The translations under genes were made by a program, and so were the position numbers. This document shows positions 34,313 to 43,631 of a DNA stretch of 64,000 nucleotides, one piece after another. Every line of letters begins with the position of its first letter. Position 1 is the first letter of the stretch. The notes below the pieces were generated by a model. It worked only from the letters and a program-made list of their open reading frames with translations, had not been told where the DNA came from and did not search any database. The stretch is taken from positions 34,977 to 98,976 of the forward strand of contig JAICJH010000019.1 in NCBI GenBank assembly GCA_025928545.1, read 5' to 3'. The DNA comes from Bryobacteraceae bacterium. GTDB lineage: Bacteria; Acidobacteriota; Terriglobia; Bryobacterales; Bryobacteraceae.

Positions 34313-35739
34313 GCGTCAGAGTCGGCGAAGCCGCCAGCGCCCCTGACTTCGCGGTGGCCGCGAAGACCCTGATGGGCAATCAGCAGTTGCGCCGCAATGT
34401 TCGCAACGCGACGGAAGTCATTCGGAATAAGCGTGCGGGAGTTGTGGGGGAAATGCCGGACTGGCAGCAACTCCGCGACACGGCTCACGCAATCAAAGAG
34501 CATACGCTGCGGCACCTGAGCGGCTATCTGACGCAGTTCGAAGAAAATTGTACCCGGGCGGGCGGTCGCGTGCATTGGGCGCGCGATGCGGACGAAGCCA
34601 ACGCCATCGCCATCGGGATCATCCAATCGCACAACGAGAAGGAAGTCATCAAGGTTAAGACGATGACATCGGATGAGATCGGCATGAACCGATCTCTCGA
34701 AGCCGCCGGAATCACGCCCTACGAGACGGATCTGGCCGATCTGATCGTGCAGTTGGGTAACGATAAGCCGTCGCACATCGTAGTGCCGGCGCTGCATCGC
34801 AACAAGATGGAAATCCGCGAGCTTTTCATGCGGACGATGGGGCTGGCGGAACTGGGGACGCGGCCGGAAGACATCGCGGAAGCCGCGCGCCTGTATCTTC
34901 GGGAGAAGTTCCTGCGGGTGCCGGTAGCGATCAGCGGAGCCAATTTCGCAGTGGCGGAAACGGGTTCAATCTGCGTAGTGGAGTCGGAAGGCAACGGCCG
35001 CATGTGCGTCTCGCTGCCGCGGGTGCTGATCAGCGTGGTGGGGATTGAAAAGATTATCCCAAAATTCGCGGATCTGGAAGTGTTCCTCCAGCTGCTGTCG
35101 CGATCGGCTACCGGGGAACGCATGAATCCCTACAATTCGATCTGGACGGGAGTCGCGCCGGGTGACGGGCCTGAGGAATTCCACGTTATTCTGCTGGATA
35201 ACGGCCGCACCAGGGTGCTGGCGGATTCCGAATCGCGCGAAACGCTGGATTGCATTCGCTGCGGGGCCTGTCTCAATGCGTGCCCTGTATACCGGCAGAC
35301 GGGCGGGCACGCTTACGGCTCGATTTATGCGGGACCGATCGGCGCGATTCTGACGCCGCAATTGCAATCGATGGAGCATTCGCAGACGCTGCCGTACGCT
35401 TCATCGTTATGCGGCGCCTGCTATGAAGTCTGCCCGGTGAAGATCAACATTCCAGAGATTCTGATCCATCTGCGAAGCAAGATCGTTGAGAACGGCGACG
35501 GTCCGGCCGGCGAACGGATGGGGATGAAGATGGCGTCATGGGCAATGTCCGATGCGGCGAATCTCTCGACCGCGCGTTCGCTGGGCAGGATTGCGCAGCT
35601 GCCATTTGCCAATAACGGATCGATTCATCGTCTTCCCGGCATGATGAGTGCGTGGACAACCACCCGCGACATGCCTTCCATACCGGCGGAGTCTTTCCGG
35701 CAATGGTGGGCCAAACGCAAGAGGGAGAAAATGTCGTGA
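34309..35739 (+). CDS. lutB: L-lactate utilisation protein LutB (4Fe-4S)
   Basis: 476 residues from the GTG at 34309 (GTGA overlap with lutA). Residues 70-300 hold the LUD domain (VKVKTMTSDEIGMNRSLEAA-like block, VPALHRNKMEIRELF, VAISGANFAVAETGSICVVE). Two 4Fe-4S motifs follow: CIRCGACLNACP and CGACYEVCP. The C-terminal helix-rich end is shorter than the conserved core. Works in the LutABC complex. Length agrees with the B. subtilis protein (about 476). Confidence 0.95.
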   Translation: MSVRVGEAASAPDFAVAAKTLMGNQQLRRNVRNATEVIRNKRAGVVGEMPDWQQLRDTAHAIKEHTLRHLSGYLTQFEENCTRAGGRVHWARDADEANAIAIGIIQSHNEKEVIKVKTMTSDEIGMNRSLEAAGITPYETDLADLIVQLGNDKPSHIVVPALHRNKMEIRELFMRTMGLAELGTRPEDIAEAARLYLREKFLRVPVAISGANFAVAETGSICVVESEGNGRMCVSLPRVLISVVGIEKIIPKFADLEVFLQLLSRSATGERMNPYNSIWTGVAPGDGPEEFHVILLDNGRTRVLADSESRETLDCIRCGACLNACPVYRQTGGHAYGSIYAGPIGAILTPQLQSMEHSQTLPYASSLCGACYEVCPVKINIPEILIHLRSKIVENGDGPAGERMGMKMASWAMSDAANLSTARSLGRIAQLPFANNGSIHRLPGMMSAWTTTRDMPSIPAESFRQWWAKRKREKMS

Positions 35740-36392
35740 GCGCCGTGAATGGCACAGCCAGGGCACGCGACGGAATCCTCGCGAAGGTGCGTGCGGCGGT
35801 GGGCGAGCATTCGGCGGTTCGCGACGCGGAATACAGGGCAATACCGCGCGATTACAGGCGCGAGGGACAGGGTTCCAAAGACGAGAAATTGAATCTGCTG
35901 GCCCGGCGGCTGCATGATTACGATGCGCTGGTCTATCCCTGTGCGCGGCAGGATATCGCCGCTACTGTGGCCGCGGCGATGGCGGCACGAGGCAAGACGA
36001 GCCTGCTGCGGCCGGAACATCTGCCGCAGGAATGGCTGCCTTCCAGCGGAAATTTCCCCCCGGTAGACGGACTTGCGTATGCGGAGATCGACAAGGGTGA
36101 AGGCGTGATCACCGGATGCGTGGCGGCGATCGCTTTCACCGGAACGATCATCCTGCAGCATGGAATTCGCGATGGCAGGCGCGCACTCTCGCTGATTCCC
36201 GATTACCACCTTTGCGTGGTTTTCGCGGAGCAGGTGGTGGAAACTGTGCCGGAAGGTTTCGAGAGGCTGCGAGGTCTGGAATTGCTGCCGCTGACCACGG
36301 TTTCGGGACCGTCGGCAACGGCGGATATTGAAATGTCGCGCGTGAAGGGTGTTCACGGACCGCGCTTTCTGGACGTAATCCTGGTGAGCTGA
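35736..36392 (+). CDS. lutC: L-lactate utilisation protein LutC (LUD domain)
   Basis: 218 residues from the GTG at 35736, which overlaps the lutB stop (GTGA); an upstream ATG at 35652 lies inside lutB and is unlikely. The LUD-type fold shows GVITGCVAAIAFTGTIILQ, SLIPDYHLCVVFAEQVVETV and the closing motif ATADIEMSRVKGVHGPR, which is diagnostic of LutC. Third subunit of the lactate oxidation system. No lactate permease is adjacent. Confidence 0.93.
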   Translation: MSAVNGTARARDGILAKVRAAVGEHSAVRDAEYRAIPRDYRREGQGSKDEKLNLLARRLHDYDALVYPCARQDIAATVAAAMAARGKTSLLRPEHLPQEWLPSSGNFPPVDGLAYAEIDKGEGVITGCVAAIAFTGTIILQHGIRDGRRALSLIPDYHLCVVFAEQVVETVPEGFERLRGLELLPLTTVSGPSATADIEMSRVKGVHGPRFLDVILVS

Positions 36393-36451
36393 ACGGAAAG
36401 ACGGGTTGGCCGAAGCCGGCCCGCTCTCCTCACGCGCTACAATCATCGTTT

Positions 36452-36838
36452 ATGTTTCAGGGAATCGAACATCTGGCGATTTCATCGCCCAATCCGGAAA
36501 AACTTGCGCAATGGTATGTCGACAATCTGGAGTTTCACATCAACTTCACCTATGCCGGCAATTATTTCGTGCGCGCCATCAACGGCGGTGTGATCGAGAT
36601 CATCCCGTCGGCCAACTCGCTCGCACAACCGCAGACGGTCGCCAATAACAAGGACGCCGGCTTCCGGCATCTGGCGATTGCGGTCGACGACTTCGACGCC
36701 GGTGTCGCCGCGCTGAAGGCGAAGGGCGTCCGCATGGTCGGGGAACCGGTTGAAACACAGGGTAACCGGCTGGCGTTTTTCAACGACGCCGACGGCAACC
36801 TGGTCCACCTGATCAAGCGCGAAAAGCCGTTGCCGTAA
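36452..36838 (+). CDS. VOC-family (glyoxalase-like) protein
   Basis: 128 residues with two beta-alpha-beta-beta-beta modules of the vicinal oxygen chelate fold: GIEHLAISSPNPEKLAQWYV and GFRHLAIAVDDFDAGVAALK, then FFNDADGNLVHLI. Candidate metal ligands His7 and Glu near the end of module one (GVIEII) are in place, and His in GFRHLA. Members include glyoxalases, dioxygenases and resistance proteins; the substrate is unassigned. It lies 59 bases after lutC and could be cotranscribed, but no functional link is evident. Confidence 0.88.
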   Translation: MFQGIEHLAISSPNPEKLAQWYVDNLEFHINFTYAGNYFVRAINGGVIEIIPSANSLAQPQTVANNKDAGFRHLAIAVDDFDAGVAALKAKGVRMVGEPVETQGNRLAFFNDADGNLVHLIKREKPLP

Positions 36839-36854
36839 GCCCGGATCCACACAC

Positions 36855-38060
36855 TTGCTGCAACGCGTCTTCAAAGCGTTTCAATACCGCGATTTCCGCA
36901 TCCTCTGGATCGGCGCCTGCACTTCGACGATCGGCACGTGGATGCAGGAGATTGCGCAGAACTGGCTGGTTCTGCAGCTGACGAATTCGCCATTCCTGCT
37001 GGGGCTGGACGCTTTTCTGGGCGATATCCCGATATTTCTGTTTTCGCTGGTTGGCGGAGTATTGGCGGACCGCATCGACCGGCGCTACATTCTGATTGGT
37101 TCGCAGGTCGTGCAGATGATTTCGGCGGCGCTGCTGGCGATTCTGATCTGGACGAATCATGTGCAGATCTGGCATATCCTGATCCTCTCGTTCGTCGTGG
37201 GAACGGCGCAATCGTTCGGGGGCCCGGCTTACTCGGCGTTGGTGCCCAGTCTGGTTGAAAAAGAAGATGTGCCGAATGCGATTGCGCTGAATTCGATTCA
37301 GTTCAACCTGGCGCGCGTGATCGGGCCGGTGATCGGCGGGCTGGCGATGAAATACACGGGAGCGGCGTGGTGCTTCGCGCTGAATTCGCTTTCGTTTCTG
37401 GCCGTGATTATTTCTCTTTCGCGGCTGCACATCAATTTCAAGCCACCGCGAACGGGCGAATCGATCATGACGAGCATGAAGCAGGGTTTCACCTTCATAC
37501 GCGCACAGGGCGCCATGGTGACACTGATTCTGATTGCTTTCTGCATGACGCTGCTCGGCATTCCCACCATCACATTTCTGCCCGTCTTCGCGAAGATTGT
37601 GTTCGCGGGCGACGCAATGACGTACACGCTGTTCCTGGTGGCCAGCGGGCTCGGTTCCATCACGGGTGCGCTGACGGTGGCGTGGATGGGCGATATCCAC
37701 AACAAGGGCAGAGTGGCGTTGACGGCGCTCGCGATCATGGGGATCGGGATGGTGGGCTTTGCGCAGTCGAAATCAATGGTGCTGAGCTGCGTGATGCTGT
37801 TCTTTACCGGGTCGGTGCTGATGTGCGCCTTTGCGATGATTGCATCGCTCGTGCAGCTGATCACGCCGAACGACATGCGTGGACGGGTCATGAGCGTTTA
37901 CAACGTGGCGTTTCGCGGGGGCATGCCTTTCGGCAGCATCCTGACAGGATGGCTTGTACCCATGTTGACCGCGCCCACCGTACTATCCATCAATGGTGTG
38001 GTGCTGCTGTCACTCGGTTTGTACTTCCTGCTGGTGCAGCGCCGCGTGGCAGCGCTGTAG
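36855..38060 (+). CDS. MFS transporter (EntS/MFS_3-like)
   Basis: 401 residues with about 12 membrane helices, from a TTG at 36855. The N-terminus RVFKAFQYRDFRILWIGA and GTWMQEIAQNWLVLQLTNSP match the MFS_3/enterobactin-exporter-like group; the conserved loop reads GGVLADRIDRRYILIGSQ. It begins 16 bases after the VOC gene. Likely exports a small molecule; the substrate cannot be assigned from sequence. Confidence 0.9.
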   Translation: MLQRVFKAFQYRDFRILWIGACTSTIGTWMQEIAQNWLVLQLTNSPFLLGLDAFLGDIPIFLFSLVGGVLADRIDRRYILIGSQVVQMISAALLAILIWTNHVQIWHILILSFVVGTAQSFGGPAYSALVPSLVEKEDVPNAIALNSIQFNLARVIGPVIGGLAMKYTGAAWCFALNSLSFLAVIISLSRLHINFKPPRTGESIMTSMKQGFTFIRAQGAMVTLILIAFCMTLLGIPTITFLPVFAKIVFAGDAMTYTLFLVASGLGSITGALTVAWMGDIHNKGRVALTALAIMGIGMVGFAQSKSMVLSCVMLFFTGSVLMCAFAMIASLVQLITPNDMRGRVMSVYNVAFRGGMPFGSILTGWLVPMLTAPTVLSINGVVLLSLGLYFLLVQRRVAAL

Positions 38061-38117
38061 TACAAATTTCAGGAACCCAATCGGCGGCGTCGCGCATCGT
38101 TAAAATCGAGGAAGCGA

Positions 38118-38822
38118 TTGTCCACGCCCATGCGAATTACTCCCATGCTGTTGATGTTGTCTTTATTGACCGTGCCCTGCGGCGCAGCCGATGAGCTCAC
38201 CGCCCTCCGCGATCATCAGGATAGAAAGCAGCTGGAATCCCGGGCTCTGGCATTGCAGCAGGCAGCGGAAAAGCGCCCCCGGGATGCCGATGGCTGGTAC
38301 CGAGCCGCGATTGCATATTCGTATGCGGCCGAGGTCGCGATGGAGCTGGGCGATAAGGGCGGGTCGAAGAGAGCGGCGGAAGCCGGAGTAGCAATGGCGG
38401 AGAAGGCTATCGATATCAACGGACGCAATGCCGAGTATTACCGGGTGATGGGGACCTTGTGCGGCCAGGTGGTGCCTGCGAATCCGATGGCGGGGATTCT
38501 GATCTACGGTAAGAAGGCGAAAGAAGCGCTGGATAAGGCGGTTGCGCTGGATCCGAAGTCGTCACAAGCGTTTTTGGCGCATGGAGTGGGGTATTACTAC
38601 CTGCCGGAGAACTTCGGCGGGGGCCCGGTGAATGCGATTAAGGATTTTCAGAAGGCGATTGCCCTGGATCCGAAATCGGCCGATGCGTATTTGTGGATGG
38701 GGATCGCGTTGCGGAAGCAGAATCAGCATGCGAAGGCGCATGAGGCTTTGGTGAAGTCATTAGCGCTGGATCCGGACCGGGCGTGGACGAAGCAGCAGCT
38801 AGCTAAGACGCCGGAGAAGTAA
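38118..38822 (+). CDS. exported TPR-repeat protein
   Basis: 234 residues. The TTG at 38118 has GAGGAAG four bases upstream; an ATG at 38130 is the alternative. Signal peptide RITPMLLMLSLLTVPCGA. TPR units include LQQAAEKRPRDADGWYRAAI, KAIDINGRNAEYYRVMG, KAVALDPKSSQAFLAHGVG and KAIALDPKSADAYLWMG. A scaffold role in the periplasm is likely. It ends directly on a strong hairpin terminator. Confidence 0.87.
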   Translation: MSTPMRITPMLLMLSLLTVPCGAADELTALRDHQDRKQLESRALALQQAAEKRPRDADGWYRAAIAYSYAAEVAMELGDKGGSKRAAEAGVAMAEKAIDINGRNAEYYRVMGTLCGQVVPANPMAGILIYGKKAKEALDKAVALDPKSSQAFLAHGVGYYYLPENFGGGPVNAIKDFQKAIALDPKSADAYLWMGIALRKQNQHAKAHEALVKSLALDPDRAWTKQQLAKTPEK

Positions 38823-38856
38823 AAAGCCGCCTTGCCCGGTCAGGCAAGGCGGCTTT
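38823..38856. terminator. bidirectional hairpin terminator between convergent genes
   Basis: A perfect 14-bp inverted repeat (arms 38823-38836 and 38843-38856, loop CGGTCA) lies between the TPR gene and the convergent EXORDIUM-like gene. Read from the minus side it ends GGCTTTTT, a good U-tract; from the plus side only three T follow. Confidence 0.88.
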
Positions 38857-38883
38857 CATCTGGCAAACGGATCCGACGCTGGC

Positions 38884-39822
38884 TTATTGCGCCCGCGTCG
38901 CGTAATTCACATAACACTTGCTGTTGACGTCGAGTTCGCGCTGCACCATGTAGTTGACGCCGCTCATCGTCATATTGAACCACGCGCCGCTGGGAAGCTG
39001 GGTCTGGGAATGTCCAAACGTCCAGGCGCACATATCGGCATCCTCGGCGCCTTTGGCGTTGAACCAGGCGTTCAGGTCCGGATCCGTGTTGGTCTCTTCC
39101 ACTTCATGGGCGACGACCGAAATCATGCCATCGACTCCCGCGTTGCCGTTCGGGCTGGTTGTCTGAATCGCGCAGGCGTTCAGGCACTGGTTCGCATTGC
39201 CGACGAACGCATATTTAACATCCAGACCGGCGATGGTTCCATGCGTGTGCCAGCCGCAATACTTGGTGCAGAAGCCGGAGGATTCCGTCACATCGGATGA
39301 GGTGAGGACCAGATAGATGCCGTTCTTATCGGCGGCGCCAAGCGGGCCTGTTCCTGTACCGATGGCGCTCGAGACGATCGCCTGAATCGCCGCATCCGTG
39401 AGCACCGTGCCGTGGGAATAATTGTCGGAATACGACGGGCCAACATTAATCACTCCGGAAACACCCGTATAGGAACCGTTGGTCTGGTAGTAGGGCGAGC
39501 CGCCGAGATTTTGCAGGAAGCCTGTCAGAAGCGATTGGCCGGCGGGAGTATCGGTGCCGTTCGTCGAATTCCAGTTGCCGTACCAGATCATGTAAATGGT
39601 CGGCGTGCCCATTACGGGTCCGCCGTGAAAGCCGATTCTCGGTGTCATTTGCGATGTCGAACCTGCCGTCGGCGCCTGACCGAAATGCGGGTTGACCGGG
39701 TGGAGAATGATTTCGGGAGGACCGCCGGCTTCGCCATGTACTACGGTGTTCCCGGTACCCAGGGCAAGTATGGCTACCGCGGATGCGATTACGAAAGGTG
39801 TCAGACCCTGCTTTAGCTTCAT
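38884..39822 (-). CDS. secreted EXORDIUM/PHI-1-like protein
   Basis: 312 residues; signal peptide MKLKQGLTPFVIASAVAILA. The body follows the plant phosphate-induced protein 1/EXORDIUM layout: HGGPVMGTPTIYMIWYGNW near the start, ILVLTSSDV-like IYLVLTSSDVTESSGFCTKY, CGWH, KYAFVGNANQCLNACA and NAGVDGMISVVAHEVEET, then a Cys-containing C-terminus (DADMCAWTFG, NSKCYVNYA). Cys placement matches the plant proteins from memory. The AHEVEETNTDP stretch has the HExxE look, where plants have other residues. Plant EXORDIUM is an apoplastic growth/sugar-status protein; the bacterial role is unknown. It is divergent from a PhoR-like kinase. Confidence 0.75.
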   Translation of the reverse strand: MKLKQGLTPFVIASAVAILALGTGNTVVHGEAGGPPEIILHPVNPHFGQAPTAGSTSQMTPRIGFHGGPVMGTPTIYMIWYGNWNSTNGTDTPAGQSLLTGFLQNLGGSPYYQTNGSYTGVSGVINVGPSYSDNYSHGTVLTDAAIQAIVSSAIGTGTGPLGAADKNGIYLVLTSSDVTESSGFCTKYCGWHTHGTIAGLDVKYAFVGNANQCLNACAIQTTSPNGNAGVDGMISVVAHEVEETNTDPDLNAWFNAKGAEDADMCAWTFGHSQTQLPSGAWFNMTMSGVNYMVQRELDVNSKCYVNYATRAQ

Positions 39823-39886
39823 GAAAGATATCCCTCGTTACGATGAATTCCTACTGTCGGACCCGCCGAGTTGGCTTCCCGGACCG

Positions 39887-39899
39887 GTACTTCAAGTAC
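39887..39899. promoter_or_regulatory. palindrome in the EXORDIUM-like / kinase divergent region
   Basis: GTACTT-C-AAGTAC is a perfect 6-1-6 inverted repeat, 65 bases upstream of the EXORDIUM-like ATG. The 197-base gap holds no ORF. It could be an operator for either divergent gene; no regulator is identified. Confidence 0.35.
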
Positions 39900-40019
39900 T
39901 GCTACCTAGTGTAAACCGATTTCGCCTTGTTACAGCACTTTTGTCGCTCGAAACATGAGCTTTATCTCAATTGAAACCGAATTGTCATCGTCCTGAGGTT
40001 AAACTGGACTCAACCTTCA

Positions 40020-41414
40020 GTGCCGACGTCGATTCGCTTACGCCTGTTTTTTACCTGTTTTCTCCTGATGGGCGGCATCGTGGTCCTGGTGGATTTTGGC
40101 CGGTCGATCAACATTATCCTGTTGATAATTCTGGAGTTCTGCCTCTGCGGGCTCGGCGCGGCGGCGATGAGTTCCATCTTTTCCGGGGCGCTGGCACGGC
40201 GGATAGAGCATCTGCGTTCCTTTACGGATAATCTTCTGGAAGCTTCGCAATCCGAAGTGTCGCTGGCGGGCGAAGATGACGCGACACGAGCGTTGAATCA
40301 ATCGCTGCGACGCATGGCCGGGCGGATCCACGAACTGGTGGAACGGCTCAGCGAGGAATCGAACCGGCTGGACGCAATCCTGAAAAGCATGCGCGAAGGT
40401 GTGCTGGCCGTGGATCACCAGATGCGTGTGCAGTTCGCCAATCAGGCTCTGGAAAACGCACTTGGCTTGAAGACGCCGGTGGCGCGGGACACCCCACTCG
40501 CCGGTGTCGTTCGGGATCCGGCATTTCTGAGCCTGATTTCCGGCGTCATATCGACAAGAACTCCCGCGACCTGCCGGCTGCAATTAAGCGGTGCGGAATC
40601 GGCGATCTTCGAAGCGCACGCCTCGCCCTTCGCGGTCCCTCCCCACTGGGGCGCGCTGGCGATTCTGCACGATATTACCGGAATCGAGCGGCTGGAACGC
40701 ATACGGCGGGATTTTGTCGCCAACGTCTCGCACGAGTTGCGAACGCCTTTGGCCGCAATCCGCGGTTATGCGGAAACACTGCTGGGTGGCGCGCTGGAAG
40801 ACGCCGAACACAATCGCCGCTTTGTGGAGATCATTCAGGCGCAGGCGATCCGACTGAACAACATTGCAACCGACCTCCTGACGCTATCCGATCTGGAATC
40901 CGGCCGACGGGACACGGAGTTTGCTCCCGTATCGGTGGAAGATGCCATCAACACGGCGTTGCTGACAGTGGAAACCGAAGCAAAGATACGCGGTGTGAAC
41001 CTCATCCGGGGAATGATTCACGATTCGCTCGTGACCGGGCATGCGATCCGCCTGGAGCAGGCGCTCGTGAATCTGTTGGATAACGCCATCAAGTTTAATA
41101 AGCCAGGTGGGGATGTCCGGATAGATGCCAGTGCCGAGAAAGACGGTCGAATTGTGATTTCCATCACCGACACCGGGGCGGGCATTCCGTCAACGGAGGT
41201 GTCGAGAATATTCGAGCGGTTTTATCGCGTCGACAGAGCGCGATCGCGCGAAGTGGGGGGTACGGGGTTAGGGCTTTCGATTGTGAAACATGTAGTGGAG
41301 CGGATGGACGGCTCCATCGCAGTAGAAAGCCGGCTGGGCCACGGCTCCACGTTTACGCTCAGCTTTCCGCCGCGTTCGGAAGCGCGCGCGGCTTCATTGG
41401 ACGGAGGAGAATAG
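40020..41414 (+). CDS. PhoR-like membrane sensor histidine kinase
   Basis: 464 residues from a GTG at 40020. Two N-terminal membrane helices (residues 6-22 and 28-52), then a HAMP-like linker (ARRIEHLRSFTDNLLEAS), a PAS domain (ILKSMREGVLAVDHQMRVQF), the HisKA box FVANVSHELRTPLAAIRGYA with the phosphoacceptor His238, and HATPase_c with NLLDNAIKFN, DTGAGIP and GGTGLGLSIVKHV. Architecture equals PhoR. No response regulator is adjacent. It is followed after four bases by ppk, which supports a link to phosphate status. Confidence 0.9.
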   Translation: MPTSIRLRLFFTCFLLMGGIVVLVDFGRSINIILLIILEFCLCGLGAAAMSSIFSGALARRIEHLRSFTDNLLEASQSEVSLAGEDDATRALNQSLRRMAGRIHELVERLSEESNRLDAILKSMREGVLAVDHQMRVQFANQALENALGLKTPVARDTPLAGVVRDPAFLSLISGVISTRTPATCRLQLSGAESAIFEAHASPFAVPPHWGALAILHDITGIERLERIRRDFVANVSHELRTPLAAIRGYAETLLGGALEDAEHNRRFVEIIQAQAIRLNNIATDLLTLSDLESGRRDTEFAPVSVEDAINTALLTVETEAKIRGVNLIRGMIHDSLVTGHAIRLEQALVNLLDNAIKFNKPGGDVRIDASAEKDGRIVISITDTGAGIPSTEVSRIFERFYRVDRARSREVGGTGLGLSIVKHVVERMDGSIAVESRLGHGSTFTLSFPPRSEARAASLDGGE

Positions 41415-41418
41415 GGTA

Positions 41419-43575
41419 GTGGCATCGGTTGAAACAACAAGGCGCAAGGTAGCTGCAAATCCGAAGAAGAAAACGGGCGTGAAGGTACTGGAGATGCCAT
41501 CGGCGCGGTTCGACGAGTTAACGCCCGACGATCCGACGCTTTACTTCAATCGCGAACTAAGTCTGCTTGAGTTCCAGCGTCGCGTTCTGGAAGAAGCGCA
41601 GGACGAGCGGAACAAACTGCTGGAGCGCGTTAAATTTCTCTCGATTGTCAGTTCCAATCTGGATGAATTTTTCATGATCCGGATTGCCGCGCTGAAGCAG
41701 AAGCTGAAGGCGGGCACCCAGGATCTGAGCGTAGACGGGAAGACGGTCGCGGAGCAATTGAGTGTGGTGCGAACGCGCATCGCCGAGCTGATGAAGGAAA
41801 TCTACGATTGCTTCCACAAGCAACTGCTGCCCGCGCTGATGCACTCCGGAATCCGAATCGTGACATGGGAATCGCTGGATGAGCGGGAGCGGGCGGCACT
41901 GAAGACTTATTACGAGGAAACGGTTTTCCCCGTTCTGACGCCGCTCGCGGTCGATCCCGGGCGGCCATTTCCGCATATTTCGAATCTCAGCATGAATCTG
42001 GCTGTGGTTCTGAACGATATCGATGGGCGCGAGCACTTCGCGCGCCTGAAAGTTCCGGAACGGTTGCCGCAACTGGTAAACGTGCCGATGCTGCGGACGC
42101 CGCGAAAATCGACTCACGCGCGTAAGTTCGTCTGGATTGAGGATTTGATCGCGGCTAACCTGGAGAGTTTGTTTCCCGGGCTGGAAGTCGTGGAGTCGCA
42201 CCCGTTCCATGTGACGAGGGACGCCGAGGTGGCGATTAAGGAACTGGAGAGCGACGATCTTCTCGAAACGGTGGAAGAAGCCGTCTGGCGCAGACGATTC
42301 CGAAAGCCCGTGAGACTACAGACCGACATTGGGATTTCCGGCCGGGTGCTGGAAATTCTTGTGGAGAACCTGGCCGTGGAGCAGAGCGATCTGTTCAGGA
42401 TCAAGGGGCCGATCGATCTCGCGCGGTTGCGCCAGCTGCCGATGCTGGACCGTCCCGAACTTTGCGACACTCCGTTCGAGCCGTGGACGCCCGAGATTTT
42501 CTCTTCTCAATCGGAAGAGGACATGTTCTCCGTCATCCGGCACGGCGACCGTTTGCTGCATCATCCGTACGATTCTTTTCAGCCCGTGGTGGAGTTGCTG
42601 CGTAAGGCGGCGATCGATCCGGACGTGCTTGCCATTAAGATGACGCTGTATCGCGTGGGCAAGAATTCACCGATCGTCAAGGCGTTGCTGGACGCGGTTG
42701 AACACGGCAAGCAGGTCGCGGTGCTGGTGGAACTCAAGGCCCGGTTCGATGAGGAAAGCAATATCGAATGGGCGCGCGCGCTGGAGCGTGAAGGCGTCCA
42801 TGTGGTTTATGGGCTGGTGGGGCTGAAGGTGCATTGCAAAATCGCGCTCATCGTGCGCCGTGAAGCCGATGGCATCCGGCGCTATGTGCACCTGGGGACG
42901 GGAAACTACAATCCGGCGACGGCGCGTCTTTACACGGATCTCAGCCTGTTTACGGCTAACGAAGAAATCAGCATGGACGCTTCGGATTTGTTCAATCAGC
43001 TGACTGGCTATTCGCACAAGGCGGATTTCCGGCGGCTCCTGGTGGCGCCGCTCACGATGCGCAACAAACTCGAAGAACTCATCCGGCGGGAGATTGAGCT
43101 GGGCGAGCGCGGGCGGCTGATTTTCAAAACCAATGCGCTCGAAGATAAAGAGACGATTCAGTTGCTGTATGAAGCTTCGCGGGCGGGCGTGAAGATCGAT
43201 TTAATTGTGCGGGGCATCTGCTGCCTGCGTCCTGGCCTGCCTGGAGTCAGCGAGAACATTACGGTGCGAAGCATTGTCGGGCGCTTCCTTGAGCACAGCC
43301 GGATCTATTATTTCGGTAATGATGGCAACGAAGAGATTTACTCCGGCAGTCCGGATCTGATGCCGCGCAACCTGGACCGCCGGATCGAGTTGCTGTTTCC
43401 CGTGCTGAGCGAAAAAATTGTGCGCTATCTCAAAGATGTTGTGATCGACAAATATCTGGCGGATACGCGCAAGGTGAGAATCGGAAGGCCGGACGGCACT
43501 TACGCAACCGGACGCGGTTCCCTGGACAGCCAGGAATGGTTCGTGGCAAATCGCGCAAAGCTGCGAAGCGTTTAG
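41419..43575 (+). CDS. ppk1: polyphosphate kinase 1
   Basis: 718 residues from a GTG at 41419. PPK1 makes polyphosphate from ATP and can run in reverse. Visible: N-domain YFNRELSLLEFQRRVLEEA and FLSIVSSNLDEFFMIR; head-domain VLTPLAVDPGRPFPHISNLS; KMTLYRVGKNSPIV; the phosphohistidine region VGLKVHCKIALIVRR with His472 and HLGTGNYNPATARLYTD; second catalytic His626 in RFLEHSRIYYFGN. The N-terminus has an extra 30-residue basic stretch before the family core. Adjacent to a PhoR-like kinase and upstream of a phosphoesterase gene. Confidence 0.96.
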   Translation: MASVETTRRKVAANPKKKTGVKVLEMPSARFDELTPDDPTLYFNRELSLLEFQRRVLEEAQDERNKLLERVKFLSIVSSNLDEFFMIRIAALKQKLKAGTQDLSVDGKTVAEQLSVVRTRIAELMKEIYDCFHKQLLPALMHSGIRIVTWESLDERERAALKTYYEETVFPVLTPLAVDPGRPFPHISNLSMNLAVVLNDIDGREHFARLKVPERLPQLVNVPMLRTPRKSTHARKFVWIEDLIAANLESLFPGLEVVESHPFHVTRDAEVAIKELESDDLLETVEEAVWRRRFRKPVRLQTDIGISGRVLEILVENLAVEQSDLFRIKGPIDLARLRQLPMLDRPELCDTPFEPWTPEIFSSQSEEDMFSVIRHGDRLLHHPYDSFQPVVELLRKAAIDPDVLAIKMTLYRVGKNSPIVKALLDAVEHGKQVAVLVELKARFDEESNIEWARALEREGVHVVYGLVGLKVHCKIALIVRREADGIRRYVHLGTGNYNPATARLYTDLSLFTANEEISMDASDLFNQLTGYSHKADFRRLLVAPLTMRNKLEELIRREIELGERGRLIFKTNALEDKETIQLLYEASRAGVKIDLIVRGICCLRPGLPGVSENITVRSIVGRFLEHSRIYYFGNDGNEEIYSGSPDLMPRNLDRRIELLFPVLSEKIVRYLKDVVIDKYLADTRKVRIGRPDGTYATGRGSLDSQEWFVANRAKLRSV

Positions 43576-43631
43576 CTTCATTTTTCAGGGCACCCCGGAA
43601 ATTTTCGGATATTATTTCTTCAGGAGAAATT

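Noticed and set aside
38884..39822. HExxE stretch read as a zinc metalloprotease
   Set aside because: The rest of the protein follows the EXORDIUM/PHI-1 layout and no further metal-ligand motif of a peptidase clan is visible.
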